A DNA stretch of 64,000 nucleotides from Eumeta japonica (taxonomy: Eukaryota; Arthropoda; Insecta; Lepidoptera; Psychidae). Location: the NCBI GenBank assembly GCA_005406025.1, contig BGZK01001244.1, forward strand, positions 62,001-126,000, written 5' to 3'. This document shows, in pieces, positions 22,330-34,870 of the stretch; the stretch's first letter is position 1; every line of letters begins with the position of its first letter. Under the pieces are notes generated by a model that saw nothing but the letters and a program-made list of their open reading frames with translations, was not told the DNA's origin and did not search any database. A program made the position numbers and the translations under genes.

Positions 22330-23960
22330 ATATAAACCTTCTTTATGAAAAACACAATTAATAGGCCAACTTTCAAATTGATCGGTCGAATAGTATCTAA
22401 GTTCATCGATCTTGTATACACCACCATCCATTTTTTTATATTTTGATTTATGGTTTAGTATGATTTTACGTTTATTACTTTCAAATACATAAAATACTTA
22501 CAAATAATGTAAATCACTTATAAAATACAGAATAAGGGAATCACAAAAGCAAAAATTAAAAAATGTGCCTGTCATCTTCAACAGAAGTCTAAACAATGGG
22601 ATATCTCTTATCGGCAGTCGTCAAGAATTTCATCAAGTAACTTTTCCCACACTTTTCATTCTCTGTTATACACAATTAGAAATTTCGAAATGTTTACCAC
22701 AAATAATTTACTCGTTAAATTCATTATTTACGACCAACGATTTAGTATATTGAGATCAGTTAAAAATTATTGTCACGCGCTGTTGCAATGAATAGCTTTT
22801 TTTGTACACTTAGCATCTTTCTTTGAATAAAGCTTTGTTTTCGTTTTTATTTTTTTTAATTTAGTTTTCATTCGTATCAGAATTTCGTTTTATTTGACGT
22901 TATCCCAAACAGACGGAGCAACTGCTCTCGTCAGCCAATCATTATCCAATTGCCTTTCGGTTAGAAGTCACGTAATGACAATTCGGCAATTCATATGTGA
23001 CCGTCGAGAATGAAAATGAAAATTAGGGGGAATCTTCAAGTTTTATTTATGTGATTTGTTATTATTTTTTAATGATTCCATTTTTCTATATACATACTCG
23101 TTTGACTTTATTTAATAAGAATTTGATGTTTCAGTCTCGACCAAATCCATACAAATAAATTAAAACTAATTAAAAAATAAACAAATGAACCGTGGTGCTA
23201 AATTGAACTATTCCAAAAACTAAAAATAATAAATGGACTATCGCCGAAAAACAGATGAAATTGTGAAAATGCAAAAATTTAGGACAAGATCTTTTCGATG
23301 ATACTGAATTTAAACTATGAATACACATAACATCATATTGTTAAGTTGGACACAAAATTTTCTCAATTATGTTGGGATTTTAGATTAACGAAATAATTTA
23401 AAAATATTGTAAATCCATTACTTTTTGAGAATATATTTTTTTTACTTATTTGTATGTGTCAAAATGTCTCACATGGAGGCGAAAATTTTATTTGATTTGT
23501 ATTAAAATATAATTCAAATCTATCTCAGTTTAAAAAAAACAGTCCATAACTGTCAGAAGTGTTTGCTCGATTAACTCTCAATAAGAGATTATTTACAAAA
23601 AAAAAATAAGCATTATATACGACACCGCCTTGCCTACTAATTCTCTTTAAGACAAAGAAAACATAGAGAACTAACTTTTTTTTATATATATTAAGAAAGA
23701 AATATTTAACAACGATCCGAGCATGTTCCATTATTTCTTTTGCCGTCCATGTATTATATTATTAAAAAATAAATAAACAAATATTTCGAACACCGTGTGA
23801 AACCATGCAAAGGCACAAATTCAAGTAAGAACATTTTCGACGTATAGTTATAAAGTTTAATTATAAAAGTGAATGTTGTACATATACATGTAATGGAGAT
23901 AAAATATTCCTTAATTTTGTCAGTTACATGGATCGACGGTATTGTTTGAAACGATATCGA
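22330..23960. other. AT-rich spacer, no gene seen
   Basis: Chance frames only. No clear repeat boundary, splice-bounded exon or RNA gene was found. Confidence 0.4.
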
Positions 23961-23968
23961 ACTGTTAT

Positions 23969-24056
23969 TATAAAAACCACGGTGAAGGGAGCCAGTTACA
24001 GTCATGTGTGGATTTAAGTATCAGTTTTATCCAGAAACCGGATCTGATAGCAAAAG
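23969..24056 (+). promoter_or_regulatory. TATA box, initiator and short leader exon
   Basis: TATAAAAA at 23969-23976 is followed 31 bp downstream by an arthropod-like initiator ACAGTC (A+1 at 24000). A short leader runs to a strong donor CAAAAG|GTAAGC after 24056. An ATG at 24004 opens MCGFKYQFYPETGSDSK to the donor but lies too close to the predicted start to be a likely initiator. No plus-strand coding exon downstream could be linked to it. Confidence 0.4.
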
Positions 24057-25024
24057 GTAAGCTCGCGAAAATGCTGATCCTGCGTCTTCGACGATATGCC
24101 ACATCAACAACATGACATATCATTGTATGCATTGGTAAAGGTCAACCACCGGCTTCGTTGGACGTTATAGGTTATGAAAGAGATAAATAATTAGAAAGAA
24201 TAATTAGAAAATAAAAAATAAAAAAACCCACTGCGTAAAAGTGAACCGAGAAAATGGAATGTAAGAAGTTATCCAATCAAATATATGTTGTCGGAGGCGT
24301 ATATGTAGTTAAAATTTTAGTATTAAAAAAACTTAACAATAATAAATAGAACTAATTTGAAAAGTGATAATAGCAAATTATGGAATTAATCCACTTTTTT
24401 TAAACGACTTCAGGAAAAGTAGGATGTTCTGAATATGTCATTAATTATGTAAATTGAACGCCTAGAATTAAAGATTGTTTCCTAGTTCTTCATTGTAAAC
24501 AAATTTAGAACGATATCTATAGTTGTTATTAGTAACAAAATAAAAAAATCTATACTTTTGGCTGTGTTAATTCTTTAAATTGTTGTTAATTTAAACAGCA
24601 TTTCAGTGATTGGAAATCAAATCCATAAACATACGAAAATATAATAATTATCTAATCATATTAAGCGAATATGGGCGTATTCAGTTTATGTTGTAATTAA
24701 TAAATTTAATTATTATATTTGCCAGTACGTACCACTCTTCATAGACCAATGATTATGATCTTAACATTTTCACAAGTTTTCTTTACGGCCTATTTTAAAA
24801 ATGAACTTAAAATGTCGTACTGTATCATCGCTAAATAATTTTATAACCTTTTAAAAGTTTTCATGCAGAGATTCACCAATTATTTATTTATTTATTTTTT
24901 AATATTTCTGCCAAAATGCAAATTTTTAATTAGTGTTGTTACCCTGTGGTTTCAATTTCTTCAAAATTTTTGAAGTATCCATTATATGATTCATTAATAT
25001 AACATTTTCTTTTATTGTTCTACA

Positions 25025-25026
25025 TT

Positions 25027-25074
<48 letters not shown>
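25025..25074. repeat. (TA)n microsatellite
   Basis: About 21 uninterrupted TA units. Other runs lie at 155-178, 43645-43681, 52098-52112 and 60617-60630; a short (AC)n run is at 61738-61752. Confidence 0.95.
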
Positions 25075-25076
<2 letters not shown>

Positions 25077-25357
25077 AGACCTATTATATGTAATATAATT
25101 AATTATAATATAAATATATGTTTAATTAGTTGATTGCAATTATTTATTTTTATCCAACATAGCAAAATGTTCCGTGTAATGTCGTAAATTACTACTCAGA
25201 TAAAAGAAAAGAATCAAATTTAAAATGACCGTATAAAATGCGAGTTTTATTACACTCAGAACAAACAAATATTTATCAATATTCAGAATAAATATCAAAA
25301 AAACTGTCTATTGCACTAAATATTATAATAAAAATAATTAATCTCTAAAATACTCAC

Positions 25358-25522
25358 CTTTTAAAAGAAATAATAAGCAACACTTTTTTGACACTTTTTT
25401 TCGAAAATAGAACTAATTTTGACTATTCGCTTTTTTTTTTAAATTTCGACAACGCAAAGGCGTTCGCACACGCGCTCTCGCACAGAACTGTGTTACAATT
25501 TAGCGAGCCAACGGTTTTTATA
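25358..25522 (-). promoter_or_regulatory. Minus-strand TATA/initiator and untranslated leader exon
   Basis: On the minus strand TATAAAAA (25522-25515) is followed 33 bp on by the initiator ACACAGTTC (A+1 at 25489). A 132-nt leader ends at the strong donor AAAAG|GTGAGT (exon end 25358). Upstream sequence is GC-rich and holds GAATCTTC (near 25560), a single heat-shock-element-like dimer. The next minus-strand acceptor with a linked coding exon is at 19533, so this may be a distal promoter of the cuticle gene; that link is inferred. A minus-strand open frame overlaps it and is not supported as coding. Confidence 0.4.
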
Positions 25523-25704
25523 CCAGTGAACGGATTGTTTTGATCGCGCGCGAAGATTCTTTGAGGCTGCCTGAGAGAATCTGCAGCGAGGATGCGTTTT
25601 GAAGCGCTATCGCCGCATGCCCAAATCCTTTTTTCGGCACTATCATTTATAAAATCTATAGTTACCTTAAACAAAAAAAAAAATGGTAACTGTACTCGCA
25701 TGCG

Positions 25705-26268
25705 CGGGAGAAGTTATACTTTTTTGGCGTAACAAAAAAAATGTTTTTTATTGCATCCAAATAATTAATTATAATAGAATAATAAAAGGACTAAGGTCGG
25801 ATAGCCAATAAGGTTAATTTACAGTTTAATAAAATTTAATTAATACTTAAAAATGCATATTAATTATTATTTATATTCATATTAATGTCATTAAATAAAT
25901 TAAAATTATTTTTATGTATATCTTTGAAATTATAACATTTATTAAGTGAAAAATTGGAGTGTGTAACGTTATTCCGCTTTGCATTCAGCTACACAAAATT
26001 CACCGATTGATGTATTATTGAATTTGCTAATTCCGCCTGTCTTACAGTCATATCAATAAATGAAGTTATAAAACTAGTATTACCGCCAATATTTTGATAA
26101 ATGGCAACTCCTCCAGCTCGAACGTTCGACACATCAGTTACAAGTGCTCTGAACTTGCTCGCTAAACCGCAACTTGCAAGCAACGTCATACTGTAGTTTC
26201 CCTGTCACCCCGATAAAAATTCACTGTCATCATTTTTTCATAACGCGCCAAAAAGAGTATAACTTCAA
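25705..26268. mobile_element. Short element with inverted GAAGTTATACTT ends
   Basis: The left end reads GAGAAGTTATACTTTTTTGG followed by CGTAAC. The right end is CGCGCCAAAAAGAGTATAAC followed by TTC, its reverse complement with mismatches. The pair encloses about 560 bp. Similar ends enclose 29804-30461, and the left end with its inner flank recurs near 4895-5010 (AATAAATGAATAAAAGGATT against AATAGAATAATAAAAGGACT). No target-site duplication was recognised. A 66-codon minus-strand frame inside has a GGVAIY stretch of the kind seen in retroelement endonucleases, but too little to call. Confidence 0.5.
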
Positions 26269-26279
26269 AAAAAATATAT

Positions 26280-26785
26280 TTTTTTTGGACTCTTGGAAAA
26301 TCCATAATGGGGTCCTAGTCCCTACGCTTACGTACAGCAACAAAAGTTGGCTATGGCAGAAGAAAAATTAAAGCGAAATCAATGCGGTGGAGATTCGATC
26401 TCTGTGCAGTATGTGTGGAGTGTTTCTGAAAGATAGATGCAGGATCAGTGATGTCAGAGGTTTGTGTGGTTTGAAGGAAGATGTGGTGACTGGAGTAGAA
26501 GGAGGTATGTTGAGGTGGTTTGGCCACCTGGAAATGACGAACGAAAGTAGACTGACTAAACAAATCTATAGAGGGAATATGTGTGACGAAAGGGTTGGCA
26601 AGGGTAGCCCTAAAAAATGTACACACCAAATTGGTGGCATGTTAAAAAAGGGCTAATTTGAAGTATCCCAAATCAACGAGCCTGCTTGAAACGATTAATG
26701 CATGTCAGTGAAACAAGATATGCATAGATCGTATCATGTGGATATTTGTAGTCTCTATCTACCTTTTTGGGTAATAGATGTGAGT
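26280..26785 (+). pseudogene. LINE reverse transcriptase C-terminal fragment, copy 1
   Basis: The frame at 26387-26656 reads IRSLCSMCGVFLKDRCRIS, then CGLKEDVV, GGMLRWFGHLEMTNESRLTK and QIYRGNMCDERVGKG. Preceding it in another frame is VLVPTLTYSNKSWLWQKK. This is the conserved C-terminal part of ORF2 of an insect non-LTR retrotransposon, with a LINE-like 3' tail to about 26785 (TACCTTTTTGGGTAATAGAT). The upstream catalytic palm is missing, so it is a 5'-truncated copy. A related copy lies at 44.28-45.48 kb. Confidence 0.85.
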
Positions 26786-27054
26786 ATATAATATTAATTA
26801 ATAATAATAATGTTCTGAACAGTCTTTCGAAAAATAATATTGATTGTCATTCTCTGTGAATAATGAAATCTCGAAAAAAATCTCTTAAAAAGAATAAAAA
26901 AGAAATAATAAAAAAAAAGGAAATAAATAATAATGCTTACAATTTTGTAACTATAGTGAACTAATAAATTACATAAATAGGAAACTATAAGACTTTTCAC
27001 TGAAATCACACAAATAACTTTTACTTATAACTTGTATTTTGTTGTAACATTACA

Positions 27055-27420
27055 CGCTAAAAACCTGTCAAGTGCGAGTCGATTTAGTGTTGAGAGTTCC
27101 GCGTATAAATCTTTTCTATCATTACCTACTATGTTTTTCTTTTAATCTGCCCCTTTGTCCACAATAACTAAAAAAATATTATAACAAGTCATCATAAACT
27201 ATAATTTGAATATTCTATTGTGTGAGGTTTTAATTCGCGCAAATACATAATAAACGCTTGCATGCAACATGCATTAACATGCAGCATGGAACATTAAACT
27301 TAAATTTCATTCGTCCATTTCAAAAAAAATAGACTGTGACAGATGGATAGATAGACAGCAAAATGATGCTATAAAGTTTCCGTTTTAACATAGCGTATAT
27401 GGAACCCTAATAATAAATAG
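27055..27420 (+). repeat. Dispersed-family copy carrying a Penelope terminal repeat
   Basis: It starts AACCTGTCAAGTGCGAGTCG and ends with 'gatagatagacagcaaaatg' and ATATGGAACCCTAATAA, the two ends of the 51.75-kb family. Inside, 27200-27292 (AATTCGCGCAAATACATAAT, GCATGCAACATGCATTAACA) matches the 5' terminal sequence of the Penelope-like element at 20895-20970. This suggests nested insertion. Confidence 0.6.
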
Positions 27421-28394
27421 TAATGAATCCCTTAAAAGATTGGAATCTTTCCGTTAGAAGAATAACACTCAATACTAACTCTAATTTTAGTATACTTAAG
27501 GTTTATTTTTTAAACATTAAATAATATTAATGTAAAATTTCTTGTTCTGTTTGTTTAAAATTTTTACTAACAAATCCCATTAGGAATATTCACGAATACA
27601 TTTTAATGAACGATATTATGATTTTTAAAAAAACCTGTGATTTTTTCCGACTGTATTTTTTTCCTTCAAATATATCTAGTGATACAGTAATTTCGTATAT
27701 TTGAAATCAGTATTTAATAGTTAAAGAAAACATATTACATTTCCTAATATCGATTTTAAGCCAGCTAAAGCATCACAAATCAAATAAAATCAAAAATATC
27801 TTTATTTCGGAAGCATCAGATTCATATTCCCATATTAGTTGCGACTCTTGCTCCACGAATGCCTTCGATTGCAAACCTTTATTTTTTTAGTTCATCCTTA
27901 GTCAGTCGAGTGTTATAGTATTTTTAATTATTTTTTTATCGTGATTTCTTCCATTTTGCCCATTTTTTTATTTAAATTCCTATAATGTTAACGGTTTTCG
28001 AGTTATTTTCCTACAACTTTAGTCCCTTTTTTTTGCGAATATTTATATTTTCATATTTTTCGCAATGATTAAAGTAATGAAAAACTTTCGCACATCTTTT
28101 TAGGTGTTACTGTTTAAACTCAAAGTATTTTACATAGGTATACAAATATGTACCCTAAAATTGATATAATTGTTTTTTATTTATTTTGTGGAATTTAGAA
28201 TACGATTATCGTGTAATTTTTCAAATTTGAAGGACTATTTATAAAAGTGAATTATTAATTAAAAAAAAAAACAAAATTAAACAGGCACCAGATTTTCTAT
28301 AATAGCAACCCTCAAATTAATAAGTTTATGTACAAGCAGTATATAATTTACGAGTTTTTTATTATAGCACATTAGAGAGGCTAACAAGCAGACG

Positions 28395-28655
28395 ATCCAT
28401 CAGAAAGTGGATAGTCACCCACGCCTATGAACATTCACAAACCCAGAAGAGTCATCATTGCGTTGTCGTCCCTCAGGTAGAAACATAATATTTTTTTGGA
28501 GGGGAATTGATAGAGATGGAATAGGGTGATGGAAGGGGAAGTGAGACACTGGAACTCTCACTCACTGGGCGAAATGCAACAACGGAAGTTGTTGCAGTCA
28601 CTGCAACGTCATGTGTGGTTACTACTTGGTTGGGAGACAACCTAAGAACACCGTA
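28395..28655 (+). repeat. Dispersed repeat shared with 46.37-46.64 kb
   Basis: Shared landmarks in order: CACCCACGCCTATGAACATT / CACCGACACCCATGAACACT; ATTGCGTTGTCGTCC / AGTGCGTTGCCGGCC; and CACTGGAACTCTCACTCACT / CACTGGAACTCTCATTCAGT. No coding capacity is supported. The central 'caccagtgcgttgccggcc' motif is familiar from abundant lepidopteran repeats. Confidence 0.65.
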
Positions 28656-28962
28656 TGACATTGGCTTTTTTTTGTTTTACTTTAATTTTATTTTTATTTC
28701 ATTGTACCTGTTATTTAATACATAGTGTATACCAAAAGGAACTTCGTTCCAACCGAGTGCCCTACGACACCTCTCGATTTTTAAGATTCAATAGTCAACA
28801 AGGAACCTTTATAATTTCGCCATGTCTCTCCATCTGTCTGTATATCCACGGCTTAGCTTAAAGGCTCTTAATATTAGAAAGTTGTAAACTTCAAAAAGAA
28901 TGTTAAGGTACCTCCCCTACACCTAAAGTGGAAATGGTTTTTTTTTTCGTTTCTCTCCACAG

Positions 28963-29062
28963 TCTAGGATGTCAATGGATAGGTCGTTCAAAATATTTTG
29001 GCTGTGCCGTTGGCATCTCTGGCTTGGTCGGGCGACCGGGACCAGAAGGGAAGACCGGCGGG
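28963..29062 (+). CDS. Possible collagen-like exon (Gly-X-Y), unlinked
   Basis: A strong acceptor (TTTTTTTCGTTTCTCTCCACAG-like tract ending at 28962) and a donor GG|GTGAGC after 29062 bound exactly 100 nt. Entered after one base, the frame reads LGCQWIGRSKYFGCAV then GISGLVGRPGPEGKTGG. The second half is six consecutive Gly-X-Y triplets with Pro and charged residues as in collagens; the first half is not regular. No neighbouring Gly-X-Y exon was found, so a relic, a repeat-borne segment or chance are all possible. Confidence 0.25.
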
Positions 29063-29803
29063 GTGAGCTCGCGAACAAAATAAGCAAACATTTTGTGACG
29101 AGAGGCTGTGACGCAATTGCATTCGTTGCTAGACTGGTGGTCAGTCAACAGAGTGATTTCGATTTAGAAATTTATATTGTACTTTCGGATATTTTTATAT
29201 ACAATTGTGTATCGATTAATATCAATTTTAATACGAAAGTTAACGTCAGAACTATTTGTAGATTCAGGCATGCGTTTGACGAATATCAAGCTTTAAGTTG
29301 CTAATTTTCTTTACAGTCAAGTGCATCCCCAACTGCCAGCTAAATGGTCGTTTTTAGTTATGTGATAAATTCAAAGCAGTAACGAAGTTAAAAGGAAAAC
29401 TATCACAGCTAAATAGACTTTATAAGTCAACGAGTAATAGTCGACCATCTTATAAAATTCACTCGGAGAAATAAAAAGAAAAATTTTCTACAATTTTCAT
29501 TGAAAATCATTAAAAATTAATTAGATGGAAACGTTTGCCATTAAACTACGAACTCAATTGATGTGCTCAAGTATCAAACAAAAAGCTCCCGTCTACCTTG
29601 CCTATTTGACGAGCAACTACAGAATCCTGCACTGCACGTAGCTCAACACGCACTTGGCCGGAGAATTTTCCTTATATAGATTGGACGCTGTACTGAATCC
29701 ATTTCACATATGTAGCTCGTAAGTAGTAACGCTTATAAATGAGTAGAAGGTAAGAGAAATTGAGAAAAACGGTATTAGTTCAGATAAATTTTCATGCCTT
29801 TTT

Positions 29804-30461
29804 GAAGTTATACTTCTTTTGGGGCGTTTGGATGAGAGTGAATTTGTGAGCTGCGCGCGCACAAACGACATGATGAAGTTAGCCACAGAATAGAAATAAT
29901 AAAAAAATATATTTTCAACACTGAATATAGTTACAATACTGAGTGTTCATACTATATAGTACATAGTACAGAGTGTTCATGCTATATATTACATAGTACT
30001 TATATTCATAACCCAGTTCTTGCAAAATATAGTATTCATATGAATAATCAATTTTGAGTATTAATTTTCTATAATTATTATTTTTGTTCAATTTATTATA
30101 TATATAAACATTATTTGTAAACTTTTAACATTGTGTTGTGAAAAATTGTGAAAATTTGAAGTGTTTTTAAATATTAGAGGTTAACCATGTAAGTATAATA
30201 TATATAGATATATTTCTAACGAACTTATTATTTTTCTAACAAATAATTGAATAATAAGTACACACACTCTTTTTAAATGTATTTGACTCATTCACATAAT
30301 GAATAATGATTATATATTTGTACTGTATTGTTATATCGTTACGTTAATAAAACATTTTCAATTAAACAAAATCGTTTTGATTGATTTTAATATTTATTGT
30401 CGATTACTACTGCATTTGAGTTATTTTAAATATTATTCATACGCCAAAGAAGTATAACTTC
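29804..30461. mobile_element. Short element with inverted ends, second copy
   Basis: The left end GAAGTTATACTTCTTTTGGG and right end CGCCAAAGAAGTATAACTTC are reverse complementary over about 20 bp. Inside is a 30-bp tandem duplication at 29941-30000 and AT-rich DNA. A 20-odd-base direct repeat (AAGTACACACACTCTTTTT) occurs at 30256 and again at 30477 just outside the right end. No transposase frame is visible, so it would be nonautonomous. Confidence 0.5.
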
Positions 30462-30499
30462 TAACGCGTGTACATAAGTACACACACTCTTTTTTTAGG

Positions 30500-33400
30500 A
30501 CATGAGTAGACATTTCATCAAATACTATACTTTATAAAAAAAAATGTTTATCGTACAGCGGACCAGCATTTAGTGGTAATAACATATTATCATACAGTGG
30601 TTGCTTTTTGTCCAATGATTCAATAATTTCTATTTAATTTCACGGTTACATATCGATTTTACCTATGAACATGCTAAAAAAACAATGGCTTTATATTTTA
30701 AAGATTTCGTCTATATAATTTGTGTCTCTTAATGTTGCATTTCGTTTATATTATTTAAATCGCACGATTGATAACAACATCATTGCCGGCATTCGAAATA
30801 ACAATTGCTCTTGATGAAATAAAATAAATAAACTATTGACCAGACAAATTGAGCTGTCTGTCAATGTCAGACCATAATTATTCTTTAGTCTCCGTACGTT
30901 ATCTGTTCAAATTTGTGTTATGTTATTGTTTATTAGTTTAGTATATGTTAAATGCAGCTAATAAAATTCAGCAAGCTCTTCAAATACGTGAGCGACAATT
31001 ATCAAAGTCAAATGGGGTAGTTATAACTTCCAAAGATGAAATTGCCAATTTGACTGCTATTGACATTTAGTTTGTTAAACACATTTTTTTTAATTCCCCC
31101 AGGAAAATGAAACAAAGTTAATTTCATAATTTTTAATCTGATCAAGGGGTTTAATAATTCCTATTTATCCGATGTTTCGTTGAAGGTGAAAGACAGGTCG
31201 AATCTACTTTTCACAAATTCTTAGAAATATAAAATTATTAAAAAATATTCAAATTTCATAATGAAGTAATTTGAAGTCTTAACATTTATCTAAATTTTAT
31301 AATTATTTATTAGTCCCATTTTTAACAATAATGTACTATATGACATAAAAAAAATATTCAAATTATTAAATTTTTCGCTCAATCGATTCTAAAATCTATT
31401 ATTGTAAAGTAGAATTCGACATTAAAGTTAATGATATTTTTTGCTAACAGACATTAAAGACAACTTGTTTATTTTTAGATGACAGACGATACATTTTTAA
31501 TGTTTTTTTTATAACTCGTGGTAATATAATATTAAAAATGTATCACTGTTGAATTAAACTAAGGAGGTATAATAATCGTCTTAAATCACGTTCGCCAAAA
31601 AACTACAACAAAATACCACATTTGCTAAAATCCACGCCTTTCCTAAAACTCGACCCTATAATCAGGTTTTTAATTTTGTAATTTTCATAATAAAATATAT
31701 AACTTTGTCAACTAAAACTGAGTTCTTTTAACAGAATTTTTAATCACATTCAATATGTACATAACAAATAAGAAGTTACTTTATTGAATCAAAAGATAAA
31801 ACGTTTTCAAAATCATAACTAGAAATATTCTTTACTGAAAAATTTGACACTGAAAGCTGAAATGCTAGAGTTTGGAGCTGTATCTATAGACACGTAGATC
31901 ATAAAATTGCAGCTGTATGCATTGATTTGTCCAAAATTTATTTTATTCATTTCTAACTAACGGATTTTCAAATAAAAAATTAATGAAGAGCTGCACTGAA
32001 TGTTTTGGGGCCGTACATAAATTAAATCATGCAAATTTTATGATTTGTAGAGCCGCCCGTCGTTCTCACAGGGGTCACGTGTTTGTGACCTCGCCCCTAG
32101 GGTGATGTTACGTATTTTACAATTTTAAATTTATTATATATAAAACTAAAACAGTGCTTCCAAACTCGTTTACATATCTTTATTTAAAATCGTTTTGCTT
32201 ACATACGGAACCACGGAAATCTATACTATAAATATATATAGTATAGACTAGCTCCTTCCATACGCGATGTTTTAATATTTTGGATTTATAATATAGTTTT
32301 AATATTTTGGATTTATAACTATGACGTCCTGAAGTTTGTAACTTTTCTTGACACACTTTGTCGACCATTTTAACTTGTGGCGTAATTTATGCATGGCCCC
32401 TTTTATGAAATCGTAAAATGGGAAAGTTGGAAATTCATCGCAGAAAATATCTATAGAGCAAAGCTCTTTTATATTCATTATTTTTATATTTTTTATTTTA
32501 TTTACCAAGCATTTTTTGCGTATTAACATTTACCAGAGCGTATCAATCAATTTTCAGTGAAACGTGTATTTTAAATATATTTTCATAAAACATATAACAA
32601 TCATTATATTTCGCATGATTTTTAGAAGTAGTCAAATAATTACCACCCTATTTATGTATTTGTTACTTAGTAATTTTTTGCTCTAAAAGGAAACAAAAAT
32701 AAAATCATTTCACGCAAACGACTTGCGCGCGCCGGAAGTGCAATTAGATTAATTAAATTATATGAAAAAAAAATGCTACATGACTCAAAGAACATTACGG
32801 TTACTTCGTGACTTCCCTTTGTTCTTCGTTGATCAATAAACTTGAAAATATAGGTGTACTAAATAGCGAATTAGTATGGATATAACAACGAATCTAATCA
32901 ACTACCAACTACAATAGCCTATTTATACTACTGTATATGTATATCTATCTCTAAGTCCTGTCTGTACTTACAAATTTTTTGTCAAATTTTGTTATAAATA
33001 TCCGTTTTATAACTGACTAACACCAATTCTACTATTCTTAGTCTATCTGCCCGCCTGTTTGTTTGTATTTCCTTTTATAACTTAGGAACTACTTGACCGA
33101 TCTTGATGAAAATTGTACAGTAAGAACGTGTGACCACGCAATTTATCATTAGCTCTATATGACTAACGATAGGCCGTATTGTAAACACAGAACTAGCTTA
33201 ATTATTATTTACGTACTTTTTGGTAGCCATTTTCATTTGTTCCTATATATCTGTTTATGCTGCCCGCTCATATGCGCAGTTGCTGGATGTGCGGTTGTAC
33301 GAGTGAGTGTGTGAATGTGTGTGACATTTTTCCGGTTCTCAGTTAAGAACTTCTGAAACTATCTTGATCACTTGATCATTCGAACTTGATCATTCGACGT

Positions 33401-34000
33401 GGGATTCTTTGTAAATTGTTTTAAGCTTTTTTTGATTTCCACACATCTTCGCCATTTTTTTTTTTCGTTGCATTTCATAATCCATAGCGTAGCGAGCGAG
33501 TGACGTCTGATATTTGATAATGTGCAAGTATTAATTTTACGTAGAGCCGGCGTATGAGCCGCAAGGCTAACGTACCGCATCAACTACTTTAAATAAATGG
33601 GCTTGAACAAAAAATACCTGGTTCGTACATAATCTTCAACAATGATTTATGAATAGACCAAATAGACCACAAAAACGATGTTTCTGGTCAAGCAATAACC
33701 TAAATTATGAATAATATGCAATATGGTAGTTAACTATTTCCTTATTAATTTATTTAACGCTTTTTTATGTGAGAAATGAACAAAGAATTTATTTTTTAAG
33801 CAACTACAACGAGTAATAATAAAAGCGATTAATGTCTGTTTTAACTTACCAACTGCATAGAGAGGACACCATTATTATTTTAAGTCATTATTTATTAGCG
33901 TCATGTATAAAATTACTTTTAAAAACCAAAATTAAAAAAACCTCTTTCAAGAACCTATTAGAGTAATAAGTCGTTTTTTTTTAAGATTCCGTATCTTTGA
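30500..34000. other. AT-rich spacer with small duplications
   Basis: No gene seen. A 27-bp tandem duplication lies at 32269-32322 (unit begins GTTTTAATATTTTGGATTTA). A short GC hairpin with an E-box CACGTG sits near 32069-32100. All frames here are short and unsupported. Confidence 0.45.
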
Positions 34001-34004
34001 TTCC

Positions 34005-34870
34005 ATATCTTGAAATGAAAAAAAAAATGGAACCGTTATACGATCGCTCGTGTGTCTGTTTGTCCGTCCGTCACAGTCAATTTATTCTGAATCTACTCGA
34101 TCATTTAAGTTGACATTTGGTACGCCATTATATGTGTCCCGTACATGGTCGTGTAACATAGATAAATAAATTTTAAATATAGGGGTCACTTTTGGAGGAC
34201 AATTAAAAACCTAAAAAAGGAAAATGCAAACTGTACGCATATAACTAAAATGAAAGCGATTATTGTGAAAGTCTCGAATATATATACTATTTTTATGTTT
34301 TTTTAAAGTTTCAAAGTTATTAAAAAACATGTATATGAGCATTGTCCATTAAAATACAGGAAAAAAAGACAGAAAATAATTCCTTACTCATAAATTACAG
34401 CAAAACCTATAAGAATTTTATAGATTGATTCGTTATAGTTAGTTTCAATGTCCAATGTAAACTGACGCATATTACGCATATTACGCGTATTAGTTTGTAG
34501 TGACTTGTATCTTTTGATTCAATTCAATAATGTCAAATGTAAATTGACACTCACTAAATATGCGAATACAAGTATATTTAGCGACGTTCAGTTTATATAG
34601 GGCTTTGCGCAATTGTGATACAATATTAATTTCAAGGACAAAGGACAAAAATAAAACATGAAATATTAGTTTATCACCCGATCTTAGTCCCACGTATTCA
34701 AGAATATCCAACAAAACAGAATTTAACAATAAACAATATATTCAACGATTTTCTTCTACAATCCGGTAACATGCGTACCTTTGTTTAAATATTTTTTAAA
34801 TTCTAAAAATACATACATATTGAACGTACGAAACCCTTTCCAGGCGAGTTAACCTTGTACTTGTGTTTGT
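34005..34870 (-). repeat. Dispersed-family copy, same orientation as 9.8-10.6 kb
   Basis: From GGAACCGTTATACGATCGCT through GTAACATAGATAAATAAATT to AACGTACGAAACCCTTTCCA and 'taaccttgtacttg'. The order and spacing match the intron 2 copy. Noncoding and strongly diverged. Confidence 0.55.

Noticed and set aside
29804..29827. Resemblance of GAAGTTATACTTC to a recombinase (loxP-like) half site
   Set aside because: Only a short partial match, no spacer and second arm of the right length, and it recurs as the end of a repeat family.
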